A stretch of DNA of 17,184 bases from CAZGQY01 sp964528035 (GCA_964528035.1 CAZGQY010000084.1:1-17184); one strand, 5' to 3'; positions 7,152 through 15,277 are shown, counted from the first letter of the stretch. The notes: generated by a model not told the origin, from the sequence alone. Made by a program: numbers and translations.

Positions 7152-8003
7152 TTAACGCATACGGTCAACTTTTATAAAAATCTTCATCGCTCGCTTTTGT
7201 TTCCCCCGGTAGCTGTGAGCAAGACCGCGACTATTGTTAATGCTGTCGTCATTTTGGCCAGCAAAATAGACCCACTGTCCCAGAGTTGCGCGTATCGTTG
7301 AATGTGCCGACTGGGTTTGAATCACGCCACCGCCTAATCGGTGGGCCCTGTTTGACCACGGTGCAATGTCTAATACTACATGGTTGCCCGCCAAACGAGG
7401 CGTTACTGCAAAACCGGTGGTGGCTTGTTTGTAGCGTATGCCTGCGGTTGGAGTGTTAAAGGGGCCGTAGCCGGAAACTTCAGGAACCGGAAATGCCTGA
7501 CCGACTTGAATATGAGCGGCTTTTCCTTCTAAGGTTTGAATTTTTTGAGTCGTTCCACCTTCTTCTTTGGTGTCGGTTTGATAATAATTCCCTCTGAGGT
7601 TTATTGAACTATTGTGATTCGAAACCTGGCCATAAACAGTGGCTCGGGCATTCAATTCCGCGAGAGTACGCGTATTAGACTGCAAAACCGAAATTTGTAG
7701 TTGAGCAAGGCCTTTATCTAATTGGTCAATTAGTGAGTGGATTTCCTGAAGATTGTTAGCGGTGGTTTTAACAATCAGTTTGCTGCCGCTAGCAACTACG
7801 GTTCCACCTTTGCCAACGAAAGGTTGCACCAGAGTAACGATTTCTGTGGCTGGACGATTTTGCAGTTGAATGACATCAATGACCAGATCCTGCGCAGTTG
7901 CTGGCGGCATTGCGAAAGCAAGCAATGCAATGATTATATAAGCTGTAGTACTAGTGCTTCTTGTAGCAATCGTACGACTGATTATTCGTGGGTTGGGAGA
8001 CAT
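7152..8003 (-). CDS. Short exported secretin-domain protein
   Basis: From the ATG at 8003 the product has 283 residues. A signal peptide spans residues 1-37 (hydrophobic AYIIIALLAFAM, cleavage likely after ATA). Next comes an N-domain like those of secretins and NolW (VIQLQNRPATEIVTLVQPFV, LIVKTTANNLQEIHSLIDQLD, about 40-110). The C-terminal half resembles the secretin core (VGQAFPVPEVSGYG, GIRYKQATTGFAVTPRLAGNHVVLDIAP) but is much shorter than an outer-membrane pore secretin. A TTG 20 codons upstream would extend the frame, but it lies at the predicted transcription start, so the ATG is preferred. No other secretion genes are nearby. Role unknown; it may be a periplasmic or outer-membrane-associated secretin relative. 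Confidence 0.75.
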   Translation of the reverse strand: MSPNPRIISRTIATRSTSTTAYIIIALLAFAMPPATAQDLVIDVIQLQNRPATEIVTLVQPFVGKGGTVVASGSKLIVKTTANNLQEIHSLIDQLDKGLAQLQISVLQSNTRTLAELNARATVYGQVSNHNSSINLRGNYYQTDTKEEGGTTQKIQTLEGKAAHIQVGQAFPVPEVSGYGPFNTPTAGIRYKQATTGFAVTPRLAGNHVVLDIAPWSNRAHRLGGGVIQTQSAHSTIRATLGQWVYFAGQNDDSINNSRGLAHSYRGKQKRAMKIFIKVDRMR

Positions 8004-8067
8004 GAAGGATCTTTCCCTAAACTGAAAATGGTGGTTAAAATTAAAAGTTTTTAATAGCTGCAAATAA

Positions 8068-8073
8068 ATTATA
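8068..8073 (-). promoter_or_regulatory. Candidate -10 box for the secretin-like gene
   Basis: On the minus strand this is a perfect TATAAT. The matching -35 region (about 8091-8096, TAGGAG) overlaps the amrA stop codon and is a poor match. Transcription would begin near 8061 and leave a leader of about 58 bases before the ATG at 8003. The secretin-like gene could thus be expressed apart from amrBA, although read-through from amrA (90-base gap) is also possible. Confidence 0.35.
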
Positions 8074-8093
8074 GCCCGTGCAGAAAATGTCTC

Positions 8094-8651
8094 CTATTCT
8101 TCGACGACATCGGTTGTATATCGAAATACCTTGATCGTATTGGACCAATAGGATGCTGGTAATCCGGTTTTTTGTTTTAGCTGGTTTAAAAATAGTTGTG
8201 GTTCAGGAAAAGTTTCCCACACGGAGGGCAAAAATGTACCGCGATGATTTTCCTGTTGCAGAATTAAGCCGTCTTTGCCGGGTTGTATTAGAGTAAGCAG
8301 CTCTTTTTCAGATTGAAATAACAAAGGTTCTGCAGGGCTTAGAACCGAAATATGGATTGTTAATTCATTCATTTCCTGCTCCGTGACTGGCGGAAACCTG
8401 GGGTCGCATAATGCGGAGGAATAAGCATTGTTTACAAGATTTTCCACCAATGGTTGGTGAGCCTGTAATGAACCGATACAGCCACGTAAAGCGCCCTGTT
8501 TGGTCAGAGTAACAAAGCAGGCCCCAATTTGCTTGATGTCCGGGTGAAATGTGTTGAGGTCTATAGATAATCGTGACCGGTTTTTTGTACCAAAAGAAAT
8601 TGATGTTCTGGCCAGGTCAAGCAAGGTTTGACGGTGTGTATGGAAAATCAT
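8094..8651 (-). CDS. amrA: AmmeMemoRadiSam system protein A (AMMECR1 domain)
   Basis: The 185-residue product is a stand-alone AMMECR1 domain. It carries the invariant LRGCIG motif (about 55-60), DPRFPPVT (about 83-90), the HISVLSP strand, FLPSVWE (about 141-147), and FLNQLKQKTGLP with YW near the end. These are the conserved blocks of archaeal, bacterial and human AMMECR1. The family has no settled biochemical activity. In bacteria it is encoded with a MEMO-like protein and a radical SAM enzyme, and all three are present here. Its ATG overlaps the amrB stop by four bases (ATGA, 8648-8651), which implies translational coupling; no separate ribosome-binding site is evident. Confidence 0.9.
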   Translation of the reverse strand: MIFHTHRQTLLDLARTSISFGTKNRSRLSIDLNTFHPDIKQIGACFVTLTKQGALRGCIGSLQAHQPLVENLVNNAYSSALCDPRFPPVTEQEMNELTIHISVLSPAEPLLFQSEKELLTLIQPGKDGLILQQENHRGTFLPSVWETFPEPQLFLNQLKQKTGLPASYWSNTIKVFRYTTDVVEE

Positions 8652-9436
8652 AAGTTAACCACGTAAGCACCGTATCCAACTACGCGGTCTCTTGAGCCAG
8701 CTGTATCCCCGGAATTCCGTAAGTCGATTGTGGCTGCTTTCAAACGACGTTTACGAAGTGAATGCAGCAAGCCATTGATGGCAATGCGACCACAGGCTGA
8801 TTCGAATCCGATCGCATTCCAGTCTAACGCTTCGATCGCCTGGGATGTCGCAGTATCTAGTTTTTGTGCGCTTGAATAGTCATGATAATGGCTTAAATCT
8901 GAGCTGATAACGATGAGGGTGTGCTGGTCGCCCCAAACCCTGTCGATTACTTCACTGACTTCTTCAACAGCTCCATCCCCGGTAATGATGGGTAATAACT
9001 TGAAGTCACCCAGAACTTCCTGGAGGAAAGGTAGATGAACTTCGAGACTGTGTTCATGAGCGTGGGCCTTATCCAGAACATGCACGAAAGAGAGGTCTGC
9101 CAGCTGATTGCTGGTTTCCCGGTCGATGCTTACAGTGCCTAATGGGGTGGCATAAGCGTCAGCTCTGGTGACCGATAAACCTTGAAACCCAACCCGGTGG
9201 GACGGCCCGATTAATACAACTTTATTGATATGGTTGCCTGCGGAGTGGAGTCTGGTGTATGCAGATGCGGCAATGGGGCCGGAGTACATGTAGCCAGCAT
9301 GAGGTGCGATGATTGCTTTGGGTATTTTCTTCGATGACTCAGCGTCGTTTAGATAATCATGTACCAGATTGCGAAGTTCATTCGGATCAGATGGATAGAA
9401 AGAACCTGCAACTGCAGCTTGGCGAATATTGTTCAT
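8648..9436 (-). CDS. amrB: AmmeMemoRadiSam system protein B (MEMO-like)
   Basis: This 262-residue protein has the full length of the MEMO family, which is related to extradiol dioxygenases. It opens with IRQAAVAGSFYP, the usual start. Metal-pocket residues recalled from human MEMO1 are matched by His46 (APHAGYMYSG), His80 (GPSHRVGF), Asp180 and His183 (SDLSHY), and Cys215 (ACGR). EHSLEVHLPFLQ is also conserved. Human MEMO1 has been linked to copper/iron and redox chemistry; the bacterial role is unknown. It is the first gene of the minus-strand group, divergent from amrS. The sequence before its ATG is AT-rich with no clear Shine-Dalgarno sequence. Confidence 0.9.
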   Translation of the reverse strand: MNNIRQAAVAGSFYPSDPNELRNLVHDYLNDAESSKKIPKAIIAPHAGYMYSGPIAASAYTRLHSAGNHINKVVLIGPSHRVGFQGLSVTRADAYATPLGTVSIDRETSNQLADLSFVHVLDKAHAHEHSLEVHLPFLQEVLGDFKLLPIITGDGAVEEVSEVIDRVWGDQHTLIVISSDLSHYHDYSSAQKLDTATSQAIEALDWNAIGFESACGRIAINGLLHSLRKRRLKAATIDLRNSGDTAGSRDRVVGYGAYVVNL

Positions 9437-9779
9437 GAGTTTATTAAATTAATGCGACCGGGTGTCGTAGTGTAAATTCATAAAATCAATGGCTTTATTT
9501 CTACAGTATACCTAAAGAATAGCGCTTCACTGAGAAACTCTGTCTGTACCGATAATATTACACGTATACTGTCTGCAGAAGTATATCCTGAATCTGTGAC
9601 TTCAATGCGGATAACAGGGTGCAAGATATTGGTTTCACGGGGGAATAAAAATATCTTAGATTGACTTAACCGTTAAGAGGGTATTTTTTTACCGGAGTGG
9701 TATTAATAACTGATGCACTGAGCCGTAGTGAAGTCAGGGATTCAGGAAATAATCAGGCGTATTTTATCGAGAAGGCAGA
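9437..9779. promoter_or_regulatory. Divergent regulatory region between amrB and amrS
   Basis: No gene is visible in these 343 bases. TATACT/AGTATA elements occur three times: AGTATA at 9505-9510, TATACT at 9565-9570, AGTATA at 9580-9585. The last two form an inverted pair with a nine-base spacer. ACAGTATAC (9503-9511) and GTATACTGT (9564-9572) form a 9-bp inverted repeat 52 bases apart. The elements could be -10 boxes (9510-9505 on the minus strand for amrB; 9565-9570 on the plus strand for amrS) or sites for a shared regulator. A second plus-strand candidate is TTGACT (9661) with TATTTT (9682), but the spacing is only 15. Confidence 0.35.
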
Positions 9780-10874
9780 ATGGTTTTATCGGGCAATATC
9801 GTTTCTACGAATTATTGGACAAAGATTGAGGACGGTCGAATTCGGTGTGAATTGTGTCCACGCTTCTGCAAACTGAAAAAAGGCCAGCGTGGCTTGTGCT
9901 TTGTACGCGCCAATTATAATGACTCAATCGTATTGACCAGCTATGGTCGGTCAAGTGGGTTTGCGGTAGATCCAATTGAAAAAAAACCGTTGAATCAGTT
10001 TTTGCCGGGTACACCGGTATTGTCTTTCGGGACTGCGGGGTGCAATTTGGCGTGTAAATTTTGCCAGAACTGGGATATTAGCAAATCACGCGAAATGGAT
10101 ACTTTGATGGATAGGGCAGAACCCGAATCGATTGCCTCTGCGGCATCTGACCTGGGTTGTAGCAGTGTGGCATTTACCTACAATGACCCGGTTATATTTC
10201 ACGAATACGCGATAGATGTTGCTCGCGCCTGTGCAGAAATTAACATACGGTCGATTGCGGTGACCGCGGGTTATGTTTGCCCCAAGCCACGAGTGGAGTT
10301 TTACCGGCATATGGATGCTGCGAATGTTGATTTGAAGGCGTTTAGCGAAGAGTTTTATCGCAAAGTTACAGGTTCCAGTTTGCAGGCGGTACTGGAGACT
10401 CTGGAATATATTGTTCAGGAAACCAATGTCTGGCTGGAAATTACCACTTTGTTAATACCCGGTGAGAATGACTCAATTCAGGAACTGGATCGTATGACAC
10501 GCTGGATTGTTGATCATTTGGGTTCAAATGTACCGATTCATTTTTCTGCGTTCCATCCGGACTGGAAGATGCGTGATAAACCTCGTACACCTGTTGAAAC
10601 ACTTTTGAGGGCGCGTAACATAGCATTGGAAAACGGAATAAAATACAGTTATGTTGGTAACGTGCATAGTAAAGCAGCGGATAGTACATACTGTTCCAAT
10701 TGTGGTGAATTGATTATTGGTCGTGATTGGTATCGCCTTTCCGATTGGAATCTTGATTCTTATGGCTGTTGTCTTTGTTGTGGCAGCAAGTGTGCAGGTG
10801 TTTTTGATGGTCCTCCCGGAAACTGGGGACGTACTCGACGTGCTGTCGATATGAGAAAATATAGTGATTGCTAG
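9780..10874 (+). CDS. amrS: AmmeMemoRadiSam system radical SAM enzyme
   Basis: This 364-residue protein carries the radical SAM cluster motif Cys88-x3-Cys92-x2-Cys95 in GCNLACKFCQNWD, followed by blocks typical of pyruvate formate-lyase-activating-like enzymes (AFTYNDPVIFHEYA, VDLKAF, WLEITTLLIPGEND, HFSAFHPDW). An N-terminal Cys-rich segment (Cys23, Cys26, Cys30, Cys40; CELCPRFC) and a C-terminal pair of Cys knuckles (Cys305/308 and Cys331/334, inside a Cys-dense stretch 330-338) fit the AmmeMemoRadiSam subfamily and may bind metal. AAGG ten bases before the ATG supports the start. It would cleave S-adenosylmethionine to a 5'-deoxyadenosyl radical; the substrate is unknown. It is divergent from amrBA, its expected partners. 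Confidence 0.9.
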   Translation: MVLSGNIVSTNYWTKIEDGRIRCELCPRFCKLKKGQRGLCFVRANYNDSIVLTSYGRSSGFAVDPIEKKPLNQFLPGTPVLSFGTAGCNLACKFCQNWDISKSREMDTLMDRAEPESIASAASDLGCSSVAFTYNDPVIFHEYAIDVARACAEINIRSIAVTAGYVCPKPRVEFYRHMDAANVDLKAFSEEFYRKVTGSSLQAVLETLEYIVQETNVWLEITTLLIPGENDSIQELDRMTRWIVDHLGSNVPIHFSAFHPDWKMRDKPRTPVETLLRARNIALENGIKYSYVGNVHSKAADSTYCSNCGELIIGRDWYRLSDWNLDSYGCCLCCGSKCAGVFDGPPGNWGRTRRAVDMRKYSDC

Positions 10875-10876
10875 AA

Positions 10877-10929
10877 TCTGACTTATAGAGTGATCCAGGT
10901 ACGCATTGTCAGACTGTGGAACGGATCAC
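10877..10929 (+). other. Two interleaved inverted repeats (pseudoknot-like) after amrS
   Basis: TCTGAC (10877-10882) is complementary to GTCAGA (10908-10913), and GTGATCC (10890-10896) is complementary to GGATCAC (10923-10929). Their order makes the two stems interlock as in an H-type pseudoknot, with loops of 7, 11 and 9 bases. No T-run follows. It lies three bases after the amrS stop and about 110 bases before recA, so it could be a 3' structure for amrS or simple chance. Confidence 0.3.
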
Positions 10930-10979
10930 AAATTTGATCTAGGACGAAGTGTAGTGGTGTGGGATAATGCAGGGTGAGT

Positions 10980-10995
10980 ACTGTCCTCGGACAGT
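10980..10995 (+). promoter_or_regulatory. Palindrome upstream of recA, candidate SOS operator of unusual spacing
   Basis: ACTGTCCTCGGACAGT is a perfect inverted repeat (7-bp arms, TC centre), 43 bases before the recA ATG. It has the CTGT...ACAG ends of gammaproteobacterial LexA boxes, but with six central bases instead of the canonical eight. A -10-like GATAAT lies just upstream at 10963-10968, so a repressor here would sit around the transcription start. Position and symmetry argue for an operator; the spacing argues against a standard LexA site. Confidence 0.4.
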
Positions 10996-11037
10996 TTACG
11001 AAGTATGTATGACGGGTATTTATTTTCGGGATAATTA

Positions 11038-12063
11038 ATGGACGACAACAGAAAAAAAGCACTGGGCGCTGCGTTGATGCAGATAGAGAAGCAGTTTGGC
11101 AAAGGGTCGGTCATGCGAATGGGTGATATTGCCTCTACCCGGGATATCGAGGTGGTTTCTACAGGATCTTTGTCTCTGGATTTGGCGCTGGGCTGCGGTG
11201 GTTTGCCGAGAGGCCGGGTGGTGGAAATATATGGTCCTGAATCTTCCGGGAAAACGACTTTAACTTTGGAAGTTATTGCTCAGGCACAAATTGCAGGAGG
11301 AACCGCTGCATTTGTTGATGCTGAGCATGCTTTAGATCCGCAGTACGCGGAAAAAATTGGTGTAAACGTCGACGAGTTATTGGTCTCTCAGCCAGATACC
11401 GGTGAGCAAGCACTGGAAATTACTGATATGCTGGTTCGTTCAGGGGCGGTTGATATAATCGTCGTCGATTCCGTAGCAGCGTTGACACCCAAGGCGGAAA
11501 TCGAAGGTGAAATGGGAGATACGCATGTAGGATTGCAGGCCAGATTAATGTCTCAGGCCCTGCGGAAATTGACGGCGAATATTAAACGCTCCAACACACT
11601 GGTTATATTCATTAATCAAATCAGAATGAAAATCGGTGTTATGTTTGGTAGCCCGGAAACGACAACCGGGGGTAATGCACTAAAATTTTATTCTTCTGTG
11701 CGACTTGATATACGTCGCATAGGCGCAATAAAAAAAGGCGACGAAGTGGTGGGTAATGATACCCGTATTAAGGTCGTAAAAAATAAAGTCGCACCACCCT
11801 TCAGGCAAGCGGAATTCGAAATTTTGTACGGTGAGGGTATCTCCCGTGAAGGTGAATTGATCGACCTCGGCGTAAAACATGGATTTATTCAAAAGTCGGG
11901 TTCCTGGTACAGTTTTCAGAAAGACCGAATTGGTCAGGGTAAGGAAAATGTCAGGGAGTTTTTGAAGGAAAATCCAAAAATTGCGCAGCAACTCGATAGT
12001 GATATTCGCAACCAGGTTTTTGGTATTACCGACAAAAAAAAATCCAAGGAACTCGAAACTTAG
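11038..12063 (+). CDS. recA: Recombinase RecA
   Basis: RecA polymerises on single-stranded DNA, drives homologous strand exchange and stimulates LexA self-cleavage. The 341-residue product has the Walker A motif GPESSGKT (66-73), the Walker B strand IIVVDSVAAL, loop-1 EGEMGDTHVGLQARLMSQALRK with its flanks, loop 2 around NQIRMKIGVMFGSPETTTGG, and the conserved KVVKNKVAPPF. It is about 12 residues shorter than the Escherichia coli protein, and its C-terminus (ITDKKKSKELET) is lysine-rich rather than strongly acidic. GGGA six bases before the ATG is the likely ribosome-binding site. The palindrome at 10980-10995 is a candidate operator. recX follows after 48 bases. Confidence 0.98.
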   Translation: MDDNRKKALGAALMQIEKQFGKGSVMRMGDIASTRDIEVVSTGSLSLDLALGCGGLPRGRVVEIYGPESSGKTTLTLEVIAQAQIAGGTAAFVDAEHALDPQYAEKIGVNVDELLVSQPDTGEQALEITDMLVRSGAVDIIVVDSVAALTPKAEIEGEMGDTHVGLQARLMSQALRKLTANIKRSNTLVIFINQIRMKIGVMFGSPETTTGGNALKFYSSVRLDIRRIGAIKKGDEVVGNDTRIKVVKNKVAPPFRQAEFEILYGEGISREGELIDLGVKHGFIQKSGSWYSFQKDRIGQGKENVREFLKENPKIAQQLDSDIRNQVFGITDKKKSKELET

Positions 12064-12111
12064 TACGTTCTGGCCCACTAATTATCGCATTCAATTGCTG
12101 AGAGAACGGGG

Positions 12112-12591
12112 TTGGAATCTTTGGAACGGGCTGAACACTTAAAATCTATTTGTTTACGCCTTCTGGCTCGACGTGAACACTCAGCTTTGCAGTTAAAGTT
12201 GAAATTAAAAAAACGTGGCTATGATGGTATTGAAGTTGATCGGGTTATTGAGCAACTGTCAACTCAGGGTTTACAGTGTAATAAGAGATTTGCCGAAGAC
12301 TATTGCCGATACCGCGTGGCTCGTGGATACGGGCCGTTACGTATTCACCAGGAACTGCGCGAACGGGGGGTTTCAGAATCTGTAATTGGTCAGTGTTTAT
12401 CGGAGTTGAATGATAGTTGGCATGAAGTGATTGCGGTGGAATTTAGAAAAAAACAAAAGAAAAATTTCTTGCAGAGTGACGATAGTTTACTCAAAACGAT
12501 TCGATTTTTGGCGCGGCGTGGGTTTACTTCCGAGCAGATCAGGAAAGTGCTTGACGGGTACTCGGCTTCGTCGGTTATAGATCGGGTGTAA
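12112..12591 (+). CDS. recX: RecA regulator RecX
   Basis: The 159-residue product has the helical repeats of RecX: CLRLLARREHSALQLKLKLKKRGYD near the start, FAEDYCRYRVARGYGPLRIHQELRERGVS in the middle, and FLARRGFTSEQIRKVLDG at the end. RecX limits RecA filament extension and coprotease activity. Its usual place directly after recA supports the call. The start is a TTG (12112) with a GAGAG and GGGG stretch just upstream; no ATG is available near the N-terminus, so the exact start is less certain than the frame. The 48-base gap suggests expression with recA by read-through. Confidence 0.93.
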   Translation: MESLERAEHLKSICLRLLARREHSALQLKLKLKKRGYDGIEVDRVIEQLSTQGLQCNKRFAEDYCRYRVARGYGPLRIHQELRERGVSESVIGQCLSELNDSWHEVIAVEFRKKQKKNFLQSDDSLLKTIRFLARRGFTSEQIRKVLDGYSASSVIDRV

Positions 12592-12667
12592 GTGGCCAGG
12601 GTGTCAATTTAACTTATCAAGAATTAATTTCCCTCGCGTGGATAGATTCCAAAACAAGTAGTGAATT

Positions 12668-15277
12668 ATGCAAAAAATGTCCAGCGCTGATTTGCGCGCT
12701 GCCTTTCTGTCTTACTTCGTTGAGCATGGGCATGAATATGTGCCTTCGGGTTCTTTGGTACCCGCCAATGATCCTACGTTGCTGTTTACCAATGCAGGGA
12801 TGGTGCAATTCAAAGACTATTTTCTGGGGCGTGAGTCCAGAGACTATCAGCGGGCGGTATCTACTCAAGCTTGTGTTCGTGCAGGTGGAAAGCACAATGA
12901 TCTTGAGAATGTTGGTTATACAGCAAGGCATCACACATTTTTCGAAATGCTTGGGAATTTCAGTTTTGGCGATTATTTTAAAGTTGAAGCCATTCGTTAT
13001 TCATGGCAATTTTTGACCCAGGTATTAAAGATACCCTCCGAGCGTTTGTGGGTTACGGTATTTGAGACCGACCATGAAACCGCGGATATTTGGCTGCAGC
13101 AAATTAAAATAGATCCTTCGAGGTTTTCCAGATTGGGCGCAAGCAGCAATTTCTGGTCTATGGGTGAAATTGGTCCTTGTGGTCCGTGTACCGAGATATT
13201 TTATGATCACGGTGCAGAGATTTCAGGTGGTCCTCCGGGTTCCGTGGATGAAGACGGTGATCGTTACGTGGAAATCTGGAATTTGGTTTTCATGCAACAT
13301 GAGCGATCCAGGGATGGTGGATTGACTGATTTAGCCAAACCTTCAGTGGATACGGGTATGGGCCTGGAGCGTCTTGCTGCTGTTTTGCAGGGAGTACATA
13401 ATAATTACGATACAGATTTATTCCGTGATCTGATATTTGAGGCTGCGCAGTTGGCCAATATCAGCGATTTGAAGAACAGTTCTTTGAGAGTGGTCGCGGA
13501 TCATATTCGCTCCTGTGCCTTTTTGATTATGGATGGGGTTGTTCCATCTAATGATGGACGCGGCTATGTGCTACGCAGAGTTATCAGACGAGCGATCAGA
13601 CACGGATACCAATTGGGAATTCACGAGTTATTTTTTTACAAACTGGTTCAGCCTTTATGTAATCAGATGGGGGAAGTATTTCCTCGCCTGGTATCGTCAC
13701 GCAGTCAGATTGAAACGGTATTGCAAAAAGAGGAGGAGCGGTTTGTAGAAACTCTGGGTCAGGGTATGAAAATACTGGAGGCCTGTGTAAGCGGTTTAAA
13801 AAGCGGGAATATACCTGGAGAAACAGTATTTTTGCTTTACGATACCTATGGGTTTCCGGTGGATTTGACTGCTGATTTTGCACGTGAACGCAGGCTGGGC
13901 ATCGATTTTCAAGGTTTTGAAGAGGCAATGGATGCGCAGAAACAACGAGCAAGAGCCGCAAGTCGTTTTCAAATGGATGCAGAGTCTGAAATCCAACTTG
14001 AAGTGGAAACAGAATTTTGTGGTTATCAGGAATTAACATTAACGACCGAAATTGTCGCGATAGTACAAGATGGACAAACAGCACCCGGCCTGACTAAAGG
14101 CAGCGAGGGTTTATTGGTTCTAAAGCAGACGCCATTCTACGCTGAATCTGGTGGGCAGGTTGGTGATGTTGGGTTGATCACGACCCGGGCAGGAACATTC
14201 GCGGTCTCCGATACAAGAAAACAGGCAAACGGGGTCATTGTTCATTCGGGAGTTGCAACGGTTGGGGCGTTGTCTGTTGGGGAAGAGTGTACCGCAATTG
14301 TTGATTCCGATATTCGCACGGCGATCACCTTAAATCACTCGGCAACTCATTTGTTGCATGCTGCGTTGCGCCAGATTTTGGGAGACCATGTTGGGCAAAA
14401 AGGCTCATTGGTTGATAGTCAGCATTTAAGGTTCGATTTTTCGCATTTCGCTCCATTGTCGATTGATGAGCTTAAGGAAATAGAAAAACTGGTCAACCAG
14501 CAGATTCGGAGTAATTCAGAAGTGACCGCTGAAACTATGAATAAAGACGATGCCTTGAAAGTGGGTGCAATGGCGCTTTTTGGCGAAAAATATGGGAATG
14601 AGGTTCGGGTATTGAGAATAGGCGAGTTTTCTACAGAGTTATGCGGTGGAACTCATGTTAACCTGTCCGGAAATATTGGCTACTTTAAGATTATTAGTGA
14701 AACCGGCGTTGCAGCTGGAGTAAGGCGCGTGGAAGCAGTGACAGGAATCCGGTCCGCGGAATGGGTAGGGCAGTGTGAAGAGATTTTACAGAGATTATCC
14801 AGTCAGGTGAAAGGTGGGCGTGATAATCTGGAGGATAAAGTTTCTCAGATTATTGATAAAAATCGTACACTGGAAAAGCAACTGGAACGTCTGAAAGCAA
14901 AACTTGCAAGCACTGTTGGCGGAGATTTATCTTCCGAAGCTGTTGATATAAAAGGGGTAAAAGTTCTGGCAGCCAAGTTGGATGAGGTTGATTCCAAATC
15001 CATGCGTGATACTGTAGACCAGCTTAAAAACAAACTTGGAAAAGCCGTTATTGTCTTGGCGACGGTTAATGGTGGACGAGTTGCGCTGATCGCTGGAGTC
15101 ACGAAAGATTTGGTCGGTGATCTTCATGCCGGGGAGCTGGTGAATTCAGTCGCCTCGAAGGTTGGAGGAAAAGGAGGAGGGCGGCCTGATTTGGCTCAGG
15201 CGGGTGGCTCTGATCCTTCGCAATTAGATGCTGCAATGGCAGGAGTGAGTGATTGGGTTCGCTCTAAGCTTGACTGA
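12668..15277 (+). CDS. alaS: Alanyl-tRNA synthetase
   Basis: This class II synthetase attaches alanine to tRNA-Ala. Its 869 residues match the bacterial family length. The aminoacylation core has class II blocks (TNAGMVQFKDYFLG, RHHTFFEMLGNFSFGDYFK, GMGLERL). The editing domain has the zinc ligands His557 and His561 (HSATH) and Cys659 and His663 (CGGTH). The C-Ala end is glycine-rich (VGGKGGGRPDLAQAGG). The start is written at 12668, but Met4 at 12677 (MSSADLRAAF) is closer to the usual N-terminus; neither has a strong Shine-Dalgarno sequence. It is 76 bases after recX and 29 before lysC, in a conserved order. Confidence 0.98.
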   Translation: MQKMSSADLRAAFLSYFVEHGHEYVPSGSLVPANDPTLLFTNAGMVQFKDYFLGRESRDYQRAVSTQACVRAGGKHNDLENVGYTARHHTFFEMLGNFSFGDYFKVEAIRYSWQFLTQVLKIPSERLWVTVFETDHETADIWLQQIKIDPSRFSRLGASSNFWSMGEIGPCGPCTEIFYDHGAEISGGPPGSVDEDGDRYVEIWNLVFMQHERSRDGGLTDLAKPSVDTGMGLERLAAVLQGVHNNYDTDLFRDLIFEAAQLANISDLKNSSLRVVADHIRSCAFLIMDGVVPSNDGRGYVLRRVIRRAIRHGYQLGIHELFFYKLVQPLCNQMGEVFPRLVSSRSQIETVLQKEEERFVETLGQGMKILEACVSGLKSGNIPGETVFLLYDTYGFPVDLTADFARERRLGIDFQGFEEAMDAQKQRARAASRFQMDAESEIQLEVETEFCGYQELTLTTEIVAIVQDGQTAPGLTKGSEGLLVLKQTPFYAESGGQVGDVGLITTRAGTFAVSDTRKQANGVIVHSGVATVGALSVGEECTAIVDSDIRTAITLNHSATHLLHAALRQILGDHVGQKGSLVDSQHLRFDFSHFAPLSIDELKEIEKLVNQQIRSNSEVTAETMNKDDALKVGAMALFGEKYGNEVRVLRIGEFSTELCGGTHVNLSGNIGYFKIISETGVAAGVRRVEAVTGIRSAEWVGQCEEILQRLSSQVKGGRDNLEDKVSQIIDKNRTLEKQLERLKAKLASTVGGDLSSEAVDIKGVKVLAAKLDEVDSKSMRDTVDQLKNKLGKAVIVLATVNGGRVALIAGVTKDLVGDLHAGELVNSVASKVGGKGGGRPDLAQAGGSDPSQLDAAMAGVSDWVRSKLD

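Noticed and set aside
8040..8055. ATTAAAAGTTTTTAAT palindrome between amrA and the secretin-like gene
   Set aside because: It is purely AT with no GC stem, so a terminator is unlikely; such palindromes are expected in AT-rich spacers.
8004..8063. TTG-initiated extension of the secretin-like protein by 20 residues
   Set aside because: The predicted transcription start lies at about 8061, and the ATG at 8003 gives a normal signal peptide.
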